Part shown: one piece after another, positions 1-7,986 of the stretch
Position numbering within the stretch: the stretch's first letter is position 1
Layout: every line of letters begins with the position of its first letter
Assembly: GCF_002111585.1 (NCBI RefSeq)
Contig: NZ_LUTP01000011.1
Span: forward strand, 1 to 64,000
Origin: Lonsdalea iberica
Lineage (GTDB): Bacteria; Pseudomonadota; Gammaproteobacteria; Enterobacterales; Enterobacteriaceae
Direction: 5' to 3'
Length of the DNA: 64,000 nt
Notes under the pieces: generated by a model
Databases searched by the model: none
Told to the model about the DNA's origin: nothing
The model's input: only the letters and a program-made list of their open reading frames with translations
Program-made: the position numbers and the translations under genes

Positions 1-203
1 GAATAGGGGAAGTCTCGCCGCGATAACGACCATTGGCGGTCAGTATCGATTAAAGAGATCACGACGCTATCGACTTCGAAAAAGGACTGGGTAATGCGGG
101 TAATCCGTTCCAATTCTTCGACCGGTCGCGAATCCAGAATGTTCATCATGCGTAGAAGGGCACTCCGTTGTTCCTTAGCGCCGGTATCGAGAGGCGGAAT
201 CAT
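1..203 (-). CDS. GAF-domain signalling protein, N-terminal part (runs off the window)
   Basis: The reverse strand reads an open frame from an ATG at 203 to the window edge, about 67 residues, so the C-terminal part is not visible. A TAAGG ribosome-binding site lies just upstream of the ATG. The visible residues (about 20-67) match the start of a GAF domain of the kind that precedes GGDEF domains: a helix with NILDSRPVEELERIT, then SFFEVDSVVISLIDTDRQW. It resembles the GAF region of the protein at 28242-30401. A cyclic-di-GMP enzyme is a reasonable guess, but the output domain lies outside the window. Confidence 0.6.
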   Translation of the reverse strand, partial: MIPPLDTGAKEQRSALLRMMNILDSRPVEELERITRITQSFFEVDSVVISLIDTDRQWSLSRRDFPY

Positions 204-614
204 GGTTATGCCTTAAATAATTTGCTGTTATGGGCGATGCCCGGATGGAGTGTGGTTCAAAAAGATGTGGCCATCCCGGCATGTATAAAGGTGGTGAGGC
301 TGGCCGCCAGTTCACCTTGTTCAGGAGGTAACAAGCTACAGGAGGAAGCCCTCTTTCGGGAAAGAACGCGCTACTCTGATTTCATCACAATGCAATTTTT
401 AGTGTTTTATTCCACAAACGCATGCCACCCATAGCGTAAGTGACTGTTGCTAAGTTGCATTATAGCCAGAAACTTCCCTGTGCCAGTGATTTCTCACCCG
501 AACTCTCTATTAAGGAAGAAAATTATATGGAAAACGAGGCCGTTATGCCAATAAGACGCTAAGTGGTACTAGTGAGGTGATCAGCCAACGTCGCTCACGA
601 TGGCAGCTTGCCGA
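204..614. other. Intergenic region between guaD and the GAF-domain gene
   Basis: No convincing gene is present. It contains the candidate promoter at 459-486 and the long leader of the GAF-domain gene. No clear terminator for guaD was found. Confidence 0.5.
459..486 (-). promoter_or_regulatory. Candidate sigma-70 promoter for the GAF-domain gene
   Basis: On the reverse strand a perfect TATAAT (459-464) is preceded after 16 bases by CTGGCA (481-486), which matches four of six bases of the -35 consensus. It would give a leader of about 250 bases before the ATG at 203. Seen by eye only. Confidence 0.35.
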
Positions 615-1925
615 CTATTCCCGTGTGTGGACGCAAACTCCATTGACGTACGTTTCAGCCACATTTCTGTCATCGCCTTGCATCATCAATGCAAACAGCT
701 TTTCATCCAGCGTGGTCGCCTGCGCCTGCCGCAAATGCTGCAAGGGGGTGCTCGCCCAGTCGAGGACAACAAAGTCCGCTTCTTTACCCGGCAGGAAATT
801 CCCTAGCTTGTCATCCAGCGACAGCGCGGCCGCGCTTCCCAACGTCGCTTGGTACAGTCCTTCTCGGGCGGACAATTTCTCGCCCAGCAGCTGTTGCACT
901 TTATAACCCTCATTCAGTGTTTGCAGAAGCGACAAACTGGTGCCTGCCCCCACATCCGTGCCCATCCCTACACGGATCCCTGCGGCCTTCAGAGAATGTA
1001 ACGGAAACAGTCCGCTGCCCAGGAACAGATTAGAGCTTGGGCAGAAGGCGACGGAAGAGCGGCTGTGCGACAGCATATCCACTTCGTCCTTTTCAAGATG
1101 AAGGGCATGCGCGAACAGCGAGCGAGGGCCGGTCAGACCATGATGGTGATACACATCCAGATAATGGCGATGCTCGGGAAAAAGCGATTTTACCCAGGCT
1201 ATCTCCTGCTTGTTTTCGCTGAGATGCGTTTGCATATAAATGTCTGGAAACTCGCTTAGCAGTTCACCGGCCAGCCTTAATTGCTCCGGCGTGGACGTCG
1301 GCGCGAAACGGGGCGTAACTGCATATAACAAGCGGCCATGACGATGCCATTTTTGAATCAGGGCGCGGCTGTCTTCATAGCTCTGTTGCGCTCCATCGCA
1401 TAACGCGTCAGGCGCGTGTCTGTCCATCATCACTTTCCCGGTGATCAACCTCATCGCTTTCGCTGCCGCCGCGCTGAAGAGTGCGTCGACAGATTGCGGG
1501 TGCACAGTGGCGAAGACCATTGCGCTGGTGGTGCCATGTCGCAGCAGCTCCTGGATAAAGACGTCGGCCATCTGACGGGAATAGTCTGCATCCGCGTATT
1601 TCTGCTCGGTCGGGAACGTATAGGTATCAAGCCATTCCAATAATTGTTCACCATAAGACGCGATCATTTCAATCTGAGGGAAATGGACGTGAGTATCGAT
1701 AAACCCGGGCATGATTAACCGGCCCCGATAATCTGTGACGGTCAGAGGAGCCAATTCGTTGACAGCAACATCCTTATAATTCAGCGCATTCAGTACCTTA
1801 CCGTTGCGAACAACCAGCAAACCATCCTCAATAAAGTGGGTGGCTTCTGCGGGGTTTTGCCGAGGGTCGGCGGTGAAGTAAAGCAGGCTTGCGTGGTACG
1901 CCTGAGTGTCAGCGGCATTAATCAT
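615..1925 (-). CDS. guaD: Guanine deaminase
   Basis: A cytosolic zinc enzyme of the amidohydrolase superfamily that hydrolyses guanine to xanthine and ammonia in purine salvage and catabolism. The 436 residues are close to the 439 of E. coli GuaD and align over the whole length. Metal and catalytic residues are visible: THVH at 78-81, H234 and E237 in THLSE, H273 in FAHALH, and D324 in GMGTDVGAG. The C-terminal NFLPGKEADFVVLD is also typical. The ATG follows a GGAGG site. The gene stands alone; no purine transporter or xanthine dehydrogenase gene is beside it. Confidence 0.95.
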   Translation of the reverse strand: MINAADTQAYHASLLYFTADPRQNPAEATHFIEDGLLVVRNGKVLNALNYKDVAVNELAPLTVTDYRGRLIMPGFIDTHVHFPQIEMIASYGEQLLEWLDTYTFPTEQKYADADYSRQMADVFIQELLRHGTTSAMVFATVHPQSVDALFSAAAAKAMRLITGKVMMDRHAPDALCDGAQQSYEDSRALIQKWHRHGRLLYAVTPRFAPTSTPEQLRLAGELLSEFPDIYMQTHLSENKQEIAWVKSLFPEHRHYLDVYHHHGLTGPRSLFAHALHLEKDEVDMLSHSRSSVAFCPSSNLFLGSGLFPLHSLKAAGIRVGMGTDVGAGTSLSLLQTLNEGYKVQQLLGEKLSAREGLYQATLGSAAALSLDDKLGNFLPGKEADFVVLDWASTPLQHLRQAQATTLDEKLFALMMQGDDRNVAETYVNGVCVHTRE

Positions 1926-2263
1926 TTACACCTCCATGAAAGGCTAAACAGGTTTTATCCATAAATGAGACCTCTGAACATTCATTGACGGAGTCGAATG
2001 GAAGGCATCGGCTGATTTTTGAGGGTGTTCACCTGTGGAAGGAGTTCGTCTGCTTGCTGGCATGGGACGTCACAGAGGCCGTAAGTGCAAGTGACTGAAA
2101 ATCAGTAAAAGTCGTTTGATATTAAAAGTACGGTCCGGCGGACGTCAATAACAGCAGGCGAGTGAAAATGATAAAGCGAATAAGCGAGGCGGTTTTTCTT
2201 GAGCAACGCAAGGAGGTGACGGAAGGGGCTTTCCCCCTTAGCTAGCAAGGGGGGAGGTCGCGA
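1926..2263. other. Intergenic region upstream of guaD
   Basis: This holds the guaD promoter region and the 3' flank of the Ogr-like gene. No gene was recognised. A run of G near 2248-2256 and short GC-rich repeats are present without clear structure. Confidence 0.4.
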
Positions 2264-2467
2264 TTAGGGCGGCGGGTTATTAGTAAGCGCTTCAACGGGT
2301 TCTACTTTGCCTGGCACCATGATCGAGCGGGTTATAGCTTCCAATGTCACGAAGGTGTGCCCGCAGTTGACGTTAGTGCACTGATGGTAGCGCTCTTTGG
2401 CGCCATCCGACAGGTATCGGCTGGAACGCGCATGAGCGGCGTGGTGGCATAAAGGGCAATGCATCAT
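2264..2467 (-). CDS. Ogr/Delta-type zinc-finger transcriptional activator (orphan, phage-derived)
   Basis: A 67-aa protein with the Ogr/Delta zinc-finger pattern: C4-x2-C7 and C30-x4-C35, followed by HTFVTLEA. In P2, 186 and P4 these small proteins bind upstream of late phage promoters and recruit RNA polymerase. A GAGGAG site lies 8-10 bases before the ATG. None of the genes such activators normally serve (capsid, tail, lysis) is present nearby, so it looks like a remnant or a domesticated regulator. A CI-like repressor of the same phage lineage lies 4 kb away at 6625-7487. The family is confident; the present function is unknown. Confidence 0.85.
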   Translation of the reverse strand: MMHCPLCHHAAHARSSRYLSDGAKERYHQCTNVNCGHTFVTLEAITRSIMVPGKVEPVEALTNNPPP

Positions 2468-2899
2468 GTTGGTATCTCCTCAAATCTATTCATCGCTTCA
2501 ACATAACTTAATGGTGTAACCCTTTATTCGAATTTGCAAATAAATTTCGATAAAATAAATAAAACAGAACGCGCCTCGTTTGTTTTTTACTTTACTAATA
2601 TATTTAACCTGATGTTTTTAATAGAATAAAATATTTGTAAAAGGGTTTTTGAATGTGTTCTTTTCTTTGTGTATTTTCACGATATGGGTTTTGTGGGTTG
2701 TGGTAGAGGACGTAAAAAAGAGCGGGGGGACGGTTTCGCACTTTCATTGGTGAAGCGCGTTGGCTATCATTCGCGCGCTCTGTCACGAAATCCATCTTGG
2801 CAGCAAATTATTATGGTTGGGCTGTTTTACTGTCGGAAATAATTGTTTACAGTGTAAGCCTTGGTTAACAGCCCGCAGAAGAGTTATCGGAGAGTAAGC
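2468..2899. other. AT-rich divergent intergenic region
   Basis: Lies between the Ogr-like gene (reverse) and the MFS transporter (forward). Positions 2500-2660 are strongly AT-rich, unlike the flanks, and could carry both promoters or an H-NS-type silencing site. A 63-codon reverse frame here has no ribosome-binding site or similarity and was not accepted. Confidence 0.4.
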
Positions 2900-4243
2900 G
2901 TGACAGGTTCCACCCCTTTAGACGTTAGGCAGCTCATTAACGAACGTCCCCTCAGCGCCTACCAAAAGCTGATTGTCATCCTTTCATTCTGCATCATTGC
3001 ATTGGACGGCATGGATATCGCCATCATGGGCTTTATCGGACCTTCGCTGAAAGCAGCCTGGGGAATCGGCAACGCTGAGCTGGCCATTGTGATCAGCGCG
3101 GCTCTGGTGGGGTTGGCTATGGGCGCGATGATTTCGGGACCGCTTGCAGACTGGCGTGGGCGAAAAGTGGTTATCATCACCAGCGTACTCCTGTTTGGAT
3201 TGTGGACACTGTTGGCGGCGTTCTCCGAAAATGTACAGCACCTGATTATTTTCCGTTTCCTGACCGGGCTAGGTCTGGGGGCGGCCATGCCTAATGTAGG
3301 CACGCTGGTCGCGGAATACGCTCCGGAAAAAAAACGTTCTCTTATCATCACCATCGTATTCTGTGGTTTTAGCGTGGGCGCCGCGGCGGGCGGTTTTGCC
3401 GCTTCCTGGCTGATCCCACAGTGGGGATGGCACACCGTACTCCTGATGGGCGGGATTTTGCCGCTGTTGCTGCTGCCGTTCTTGATGGTGAAATTGCCTG
3501 AGTCCGTCAGATTCCTGGTAGCCAAACGCGCGAATTCCGAGCGTATCCATCATATCGTCGAAAAAATTGCTCCCGGAGTCAGCCACAGCGGCACCCAGTT
3601 CGCCATGCCTGCTGAAGACAAAAAAGCCACGTTCGCTGTACGTTTAGTCTTATCTAAAGAGTACCGTTTCGGCAGCTTCATGCTGTGGGGAGGTTATTTC
3701 TTTGGGTTATTTATGGTTTACCTGTTAGGCAGTTGGTTGCCTACCGTAATCAAAGACGCCGGGATGACGGTCACTCAGGCGACGGTCATCACCGCGTTAT
3801 ACCAGTCTGGCGGTGCTTTTGGCTCTCTGTTTGCAGGTTGGCTTATGGATCGTATTAACCCGCACCTGGCGCTAGGCGTTATCTATGCGGCGGGAGGCGT
3901 GGCGACGGCGCTGATCGGGTTGTCTGAATCTTATTTCATTTTACTGGCCTTGCTGGCATCGGTCAGCGGTTTTTGCCTCAACGGCGCGAATACCGGCATG
4001 AATGCGCTTTCCGCCCGCTTCTACCCGACGGCCGCGCGTGCGACGGGGTCAGGATGGATGCATGGTGTTGGACGGATGGGGGCGATCATGAGCGCATTTG
4101 CCGGCGCGCAGGTGCTGGGCATGGAATGGAGCTTCGGAATGATGTTCGCCGTTCTGGCGCTACCCGCCTTCCTGACGGCCTTGATGATCTTGGCGAAAGG
4201 ACAGATTGGTCGTCGTCATCGCTCGGTGGCTTATACCTATTGA
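2900..4243 (+). CDS. MFS transporter, aromatic acid:H+ symporter type
   Basis: A 447-aa inner-membrane secondary transporter of the major facilitator superfamily. The GTG at 2900 is preferred to the upstream TTG at 2861 because GGAGAG lies five bases before it. About 12 hydrophobic segments are visible. The MFS signature appears as GPLADWRGRKVVI after TM2. The TM1 sequence DGMDIAIMGFIGPSL resembles the aromatic acid/H+ symporter (AAHS) family (PcaK, BenK, MhpT), which carries aromatic or related carboxylates. No aromatic catabolic genes adjoin it, so the substrate is open. Confidence 0.8.
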   Translation: MTGSTPLDVRQLINERPLSAYQKLIVILSFCIIALDGMDIAIMGFIGPSLKAAWGIGNAELAIVISAALVGLAMGAMISGPLADWRGRKVVIITSVLLFGLWTLLAAFSENVQHLIIFRFLTGLGLGAAMPNVGTLVAEYAPEKKRSLIITIVFCGFSVGAAAGGFAASWLIPQWGWHTVLLMGGILPLLLLPFLMVKLPESVRFLVAKRANSERIHHIVEKIAPGVSHSGTQFAMPAEDKKATFAVRLVLSKEYRFGSFMLWGGYFFGLFMVYLLGSWLPTVIKDAGMTVTQATVITALYQSGGAFGSLFAGWLMDRINPHLALGVIYAAGGVATALIGLSESYFILLALLASVSGFCLNGANTGMNALSARFYPTAARATGSGWMHGVGRMGAIMSAFAGAQVLGMEWSFGMMFAVLALPAFLTALMILAKGQIGRRHRSVAYTY

Positions 4244-4250
4244 ACCTCTG

Positions 4251-4281
4251 CAATATTGCCCTGAGAAACAGGGCAATATTG
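4251..4281. terminator. Inverted repeat between convergent MFS and smrA genes
   Basis: CAATATTGCCCTG and CAGGGCAATATTG form a perfect 13-bp stem with a 5-base loop. It lies between two converging genes. There is no good U tract on either side, so it may be a weak bidirectional terminator or an mRNA-stabilising hairpin. Confidence 0.6.
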
Positions 4282-4291
4282 TGTCCTCGTT

Positions 4292-4858
4292 CTAACGGCT
4301 GCGTTTCGCATGCCGTTCCCAATTCTCTTGACGCGACCGTGCTGACTTTCTTAATGCGACATAACAGGCCCCATGGCCGCTGTGTACAGGCTGCGCGACG
4401 CAGAATGCCTGTACTGACTCGAATTGGGCTAGCCAACGGCCAAGATAGCTGCGAATGATATTGGCATGAGAGGCATCCTCGCTGCCTTTACCGTGAATGA
4501 TCAGCAGATTGTGCAGGTTATCGTGCTGAGCCTGCAACATAAATTGGAATAGGCTCTCACGGCAGACGGCCACCGGTTTTCTCATCAGATTGAGACTGGC
4601 ATCCAACGCATATTTCCCCTGACGCAGTTTATCCAGCACGCCTCGCTGGATTCCATCGTGGGTATACATCAAGGGTTCATCCAGGGAAAGTGTGTCGATG
4701 TAGCCGCTGATGAGGAAATTAGTCGGTTTGCTTTCTTCTACACACCTTTTTCCTCTCAGCGCAGGGGCTGTTTGAAGGTGTACCTTGGTGTTGCAGGAGG
4801 GCAGTGGAATGACATCACCAACCGCGTGTCTGAACAGAGATTTTTCATCAGGCGTCAT
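4292..4858 (-). CDS. smrA: Smr-domain DNA endonuclease SmrA
   Basis: A 188-aa homologue of E. coli SmrA (YdaL, 187 aa), a MutS2-type Smr-domain protein with DNA nicking activity in vitro. The Smr core is visible in the C-terminal half: LLIIHGKG, then SHANIIRSYLGRWL, and GHGACYVALRK near the end. The terminal ENWERHAKRSR is typical of the family. The ATG at 4858 is chosen over one six codons upstream because GAGGGT lies six bases before it. Confidence 0.92.
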   Translation of the reverse strand: MTPDEKSLFRHAVGDVIPLPSCNTKVHLQTAPALRGKRCVEESKPTNFLISGYIDTLSLDEPLMYTHDGIQRGVLDKLRQGKYALDASLNLMRKPVAVCRESLFQFMLQAQHDNLHNLLIIHGKGSEDASHANIIRSYLGRWLAQFESVQAFCVAQPVHSGHGACYVALRKSARSRQENWERHAKRSR

Positions 4859-4888
4859 GTAAGTACCCTCAATCACCTATGAAGCAGG

Positions 4889-5059
4889 ATGACTATAACG
4901 GGAGCTGAGAAAAATATCATCGAGTTGGTAGAATCTGACCATGAGAGCGCGCCAATCCTCTTGGACATCCTAAGATACAACGACAAAGGCGTGCTTAATT
5001 ATTCGAAAGAAATCAGCGCAAAGTCGATTTATTTCTCCTTTTTCAACGCCTTGATTTGA
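4889..5059 (+). CDS. Possible small protein, 56 aa, unrecognised
   Basis: An ATG-started frame divergent from smrA, beginning MTITGAEKNIIELVESD and ending FSFFNALI. The composition looks protein-like, but the only purine-rich stretch (AGCAGG) abuts the ATG, so initiation would be weak. No family was recognised. It may be a gene remnant. Confidence 0.25.
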   Translation: MTITGAEKNIIELVESDHESAPILLDILRYNDKGVLNYSKEISAKSIYFSFFNALI

Positions 5060-5593
5060 CATTATATTATTCATTGTTTGAACGATATCCCCGAATTGAT
5101 CTGCTTGCATCGACTAATGGCACTAAAGGAAAAATAGAAAATAAAATAGGTGTTTCTCAGTGAGATCACAGATGTGTAAATGACTAACCTCCAGATGAAT
5201 TTAGAAATAGAAAGGGTCGGAGTTGACAAACAGTCAACACTACTATTTTTGCTGTGAAATATCGTGCATTCCCGGTAATTTCATTCCTTCTGATAAAGCC
5301 TTGGCAGCGGGGCAAAAAATACAATATAAAAAACGCGCTCCAAAGGTCTGTAATAAATATCCTTTCATTTGTTCCATCCCCATACGCGCGACCCGGGTTG
5401 ACCCAGCGATATGAAACACCCTATATGACTGCCGATTGGCGCTTTTGGGGGAGTGAAGAGCGTGAGGCCGTATATCGAATCTATCTGTCGGATGTGGGCA
5501 AGCGATAACAAAGGGGCGTGCTTGCACCGCAAAACAATATTTAACACCGTGACGTAGGGCTTTCTAAAAAGCTGGTTTTTTGGGTGCGGTACA

Positions 5594-5755
5594 ATGAGGG
5601 TATTTTGTCGAACTTCATCGATTATTTATCCATATGGACGCCTGACAGACAAAATAATGATTCTTGATGAAACGGATTTAAAATTAAGCACGGCTGACAA
5701 AGATAATGAAGCTAGAGTAGGCAGTTACAGCAGACGAACTGCCTCTGAAAATTGA
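5594..5755 (+). CDS. Possible small protein or fragment, 53 aa, unrecognised
   Basis: An ATG-started frame beginning MRVFCRTSSIIYPYGRL and ending SRRTASEN. There is no clear Shine-Dalgarno sequence. It is recorded because the surrounding kilobase has no other explanation. Confidence 0.2.
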   Translation: MRVFCRTSSIIYPYGRLTDKIMILDETDLKLSTADKDNEARVGSYSRRTASEN

Positions 5756-5993
5756 AAAATTAATTTCGCGGCATATCAGGCGGTAAATAGACAGTAAGTC
5801 GAAATGACACTATTTTTAATGAATCACTTCTAGTGAGTCGCCGGTTTTTAATGGAGCACTGGATCAGTAAAGTGGTTGGCAGCTTCAGCGTTCACGCTGT
5901 TAAATATCGAAAAGGGCGGCAGGATAATGTCTCTGGACGAGACTGTCAGTTCTACCAGTAGCGATCAGCCATCAAGGATGTCAGAAGCTTTGT

Positions 5994-6215
5994 CTAAAGG
6001 GAGTGCCTGTCTAACCAGGTTTTGAGCCGCTGAATGTCGCCGTTATCCTGTAGCGCCTGCTGAAAGTCTTCCGCATCTACCGCACCATGAGCCAGATCGG
6101 CAATCAACGACATCGCGACTTGCATCTCGTCAGGCCGGATTTGCGAGAGTAAAGTCATATCCGCAATCAGCCTGATTCTGGCTAAGGTCAATTCTTGCAT
6201 TTCGAGATGTTCCAC
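5994..6215 (-). CDS. Small helical protein, probably SOS-induced, function unknown
   Basis: About 73 aa from a GTG at 6215, or 68 aa from the ATG at 6200; neither has a strong ribosome-binding site. The sequence is acidic and looks fully alpha-helical (LTLARIRLIADMTLL, then EMQVAMSLIADLAHG, then DIQRLKTWLDRHSL). No family was recognised. A LexA box at 6238-6253 lies 23 bases upstream of the GTG, overlapping the predicted -10 region. The gene is divergent from a phage CI-like repressor at 6625. By analogy with LexA-controlled antirepressors of temperate phages (Tum of 186, the Gifsy Ant proteins) it could be an antirepressor. That is inference only. Confidence 0.55.
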   Translation of the reverse strand: MEHLEMQELTLARIRLIADMTLLSQIRPDEMQVAMSLIADLAHGAVDAEDFQQALQDNGDIQRLKTWLDRHSL

Positions 6216-6237
6216 AATGGTCTGCCTGTCTTCTTGA

Positions 6238-6253
6238 CTGTATTTATATACAG
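6238..6253 (-). promoter_or_regulatory. LexA (SOS) box
   Basis: CTGTATTTATATACAG matches the LexA consensus CTGT-N8-ACAG with an AT-only centre, and the flanking bases extend the palindrome to ACTG...CAGT. On the reverse strand a -35 TTGACG lies at 6275-6280, so the box would cover the -10 and start region of the 73-aa gene. LexA cleavage after DNA damage should induce that gene. Confidence 0.85.
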
Positions 6254-6377
6254 TATTTTATAGAATGCCATATTCGTCAACCCATAACTGGCATTGGTTT
6301 TTTTAAGATGGACTTCTTGATGCCACACCAGGTGCTATGATCATAACCTATTGATTAAAAATGACTCATTGGGGAGA

Positions 6378-6488
6378 TTGCGGTCTTTATATAAGAAAAG
6401 CTGGTTTTGCGGCCTAATGTGACGATTTTTTGATTAGTAAGTAAGTTAACTAAGCCTTTACACTGGAAATTTGGGGAAAAGGCCGCAA
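6378..6488. repeat. Three TTGCGGYCT repeats, candidate repressor operators
   Basis: TTGCGGTCT at 6378-6386 and TTGCGGCCT at 6407-6415 are direct repeats 29 bases apart. AGGCCGCAA at 6480-6488 is the same sequence inverted, 73 bases from the second copy. All three lie in the AT-rich divergent region between the SOS-box gene and the CI-like repressor, where repressor operators would be expected. No other copy was noticed in the window. Confidence 0.45.
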
Positions 6489-6624
6489 TATTTTCATCTT
6501 AGATCGAGATAAAATTGTAATATCATCAGTTGCCGAACAGTTTTTCTTCGATAATTGGAGCTGTGACGGTTTTTAGGGCGGTTAAGACACATATCGTATC
6601 TATTTCCATGCTCAAGAGGTGTTT

Positions 6625-7487
6625 TTGAACAGAGAAAGCAATACCGCAGCAGCGGTTTCCGTGCTGGGGAGAATCCTGTCAAGCTATGGGGTGAAAACAC
6701 AAAAGGAATTGAGCGAAGTGACAGGTATTCCAGCCAATACCATCAGCAACTGGGTTCAGCGAGGCAGTGTCCCCGGCAATATCATCCTCAAATGCGCGCT
6801 GGATAACGGCGTCGATGCGGGGTGGTTGGTGACCGGCGAATTCGTTGACACGCCAGACATGCTGCATCAAGACGTTAATCTCAAGGGCAAAGCGCTCTAT
6901 GAGCAAATTTTGGCTTCTGGCGGACGCGCCGTATTGCGGCGGATGCTTGATGCCTACGGCTTTAGCACGCAAAAAGAGCTGGGCGAGCTGCTGGAAATTG
7001 CGCCCGGCACCATCAGCACTTGGATCCGCCGTGATTTTTTCCCGGTGATGTCGTGGTGGCATGCGCGCTGGATACCGGCGTATCGCTCGAGTGGCTGGCT
7101 ATCGGCAAAGGCTCGCCCCATCACCCAGGGCATTCTGACGCAAACGATGCGGGGGAGATCGTTCTGGTTCCGCGTAAGACGCTCAAGGCAGGTAAGCTGC
7201 AGGTCGCCGGTGACTGGAAAGCGGATAACGCATTATTGCCTGCGGGTGTTCACTCGCCTCTGTTAGTGGAAGGCAGCACTGCGTCATGGCTGGTGGATAC
7301 TGGCGTGACCTGCCTGGGCAATGGCCGCTGGCTGCTGGACATTGACGGCAGAAACGATATCTATGATGTCTCGCTGCTACCGGGTAAAAAGATCGCCGTG
7401 ACCGGCTCTGCCGCACAGTTCCAGTGCGGGGCTGATGAAGTTTCTCCAGTAGGATTGGTGGTTTTCACCCTCACACGCAATGCCTGA
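6625..7487 (+). pseudogene. Phage CI-like repressor with two N-terminal HTH domains, one frameshift
   Basis: Related to the CI repressors of P2/186-like phages. Two similar CI-type helix-turn-helix domains occur in tandem: YGVKTQKELSEVTGIPANT with GVDAGWLVTGE, then YGFSTQKELGELLEIAPGT with GVSLEWLAIGKG. A C-terminal domain follows (ALLPAGVHSPLLVEG, LLPGKKIAVTG, PVGLVVFTL). Normally there is one HTH domain. The frame breaks at about 7044-7046: adding one base there gives FFPGDVVVACALDTG and joins the two halves into 287 aa. The TTG at 6625, five bases after AGAGG, is the likely start. It is either a recent frameshift or a sequencing error in a short G run. Divergent from the SOS-box gene. Confidence 0.8.
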
Positions 7488-7674
7488 AGGGGCGAAGCGC
7501 CTATCGCTTCGCTCATCATCAACGACAGTGGAATGGTTGTGCCGTGAGGCTTGAGCATATATTGGCGGGATTAACGAAGATCGCCTGCTGGATAAGCGTG
7601 ATTGCTCTCAGAACTCGCACACCGAGTTGATTGACTTATATCGCCGCTTAGGCTGCAGTGAGGTCGGCTGCGAG

Positions 7675-7869
7675 TTATCTCATATCTCGGTACTCTTGAG
7701 CGGGATGCCAGAACCCGTCAATAAAGTCTTCTATGGGATAACACCCCCCATTTCGAATTCGTTGCTCGCTCATGGTTTTCAAACATTGTATTTCTGTCTC
7801 ATAAACGCTCGTAACCAGGTCTTCACAACCCCCGCCCACGTAGCAGACAAAAATCACCAATACGAACAT
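7675..7869 (-). CDS. yebW: Small protein YebW
   Basis: A 64-aa protein starting MFVLVIFVCYVGGGC and continuing with QCLKTMSEQRIRNGGCYPIEDF and DGFWHPAQEY. It aligns along its full length with E. coli YebW (63 aa), whose function is unknown. The cysteines at 9, 15, 29 and 43 or nearby and the hydrophobic start suggest export or membrane association. The ATG at 7869 follows GAGGAAGG; a longer upstream frame lacks support. In E. coli the order is rsmF-yebV-yebW. Here only 117 bases separate rsmF from yebW, so yebV is missing. Confidence 0.88.
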   Translation of the reverse strand: MFVLVIFVCYVGGGCEDLVTSVYETEIQCLKTMSEQRIRNGGCYPIEDFIDGFWHPAQEYRDMR

Positions 7870-7986
7870 GCGATGCCTTCCTCTTCGGATGAATGAGGGC
7901 TTAAGAATGAACAGGCTAACGCAGGAAGTGTAGTCGAAATGTGACAGAAGGGGGGATGCCACAGCAGCATCCCGAAAGTCGTTTCG

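Larger units (their letters stand above)
4859..5993. other. Gene-poor AT-rich stretch, about 1.1 kb
   Basis: No known gene was recognised in this long gap. It contains small open frames that could be fragments: 4889-5059 (56 codons), 5594-5755 (53 codons) and 5851-5961 (36 codons), all forward and all with poor ribosome-binding sites. Small inverted repeats occur: GTTGAC/GTCAAC at 5222-5238 and AGGCAGTT/AACTGCCT at 5719-5744. It may be decayed accessory DNA between smrA and the SOS-box gene. Confidence 0.5.

Noticed and set aside
2604-2795. 63-codon reverse frame in the AT-rich region
   Set aside because: No ribosome-binding site, odd composition and no similarity; it spans the likely promoter region of the MFS and Ogr-like genes.
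5223-5547. Several overlapping frames of 60-94 codons on both strands
   Set aside because: They overlap one another, lack ribosome-binding sites and do not resemble known proteins.
5568-6412. Similar AAAAGCTGGTTTT stretches near 5568 and 6396
   Set aside because: Only about 13 bases match in AT-rich DNA with no further similarity; probably chance.
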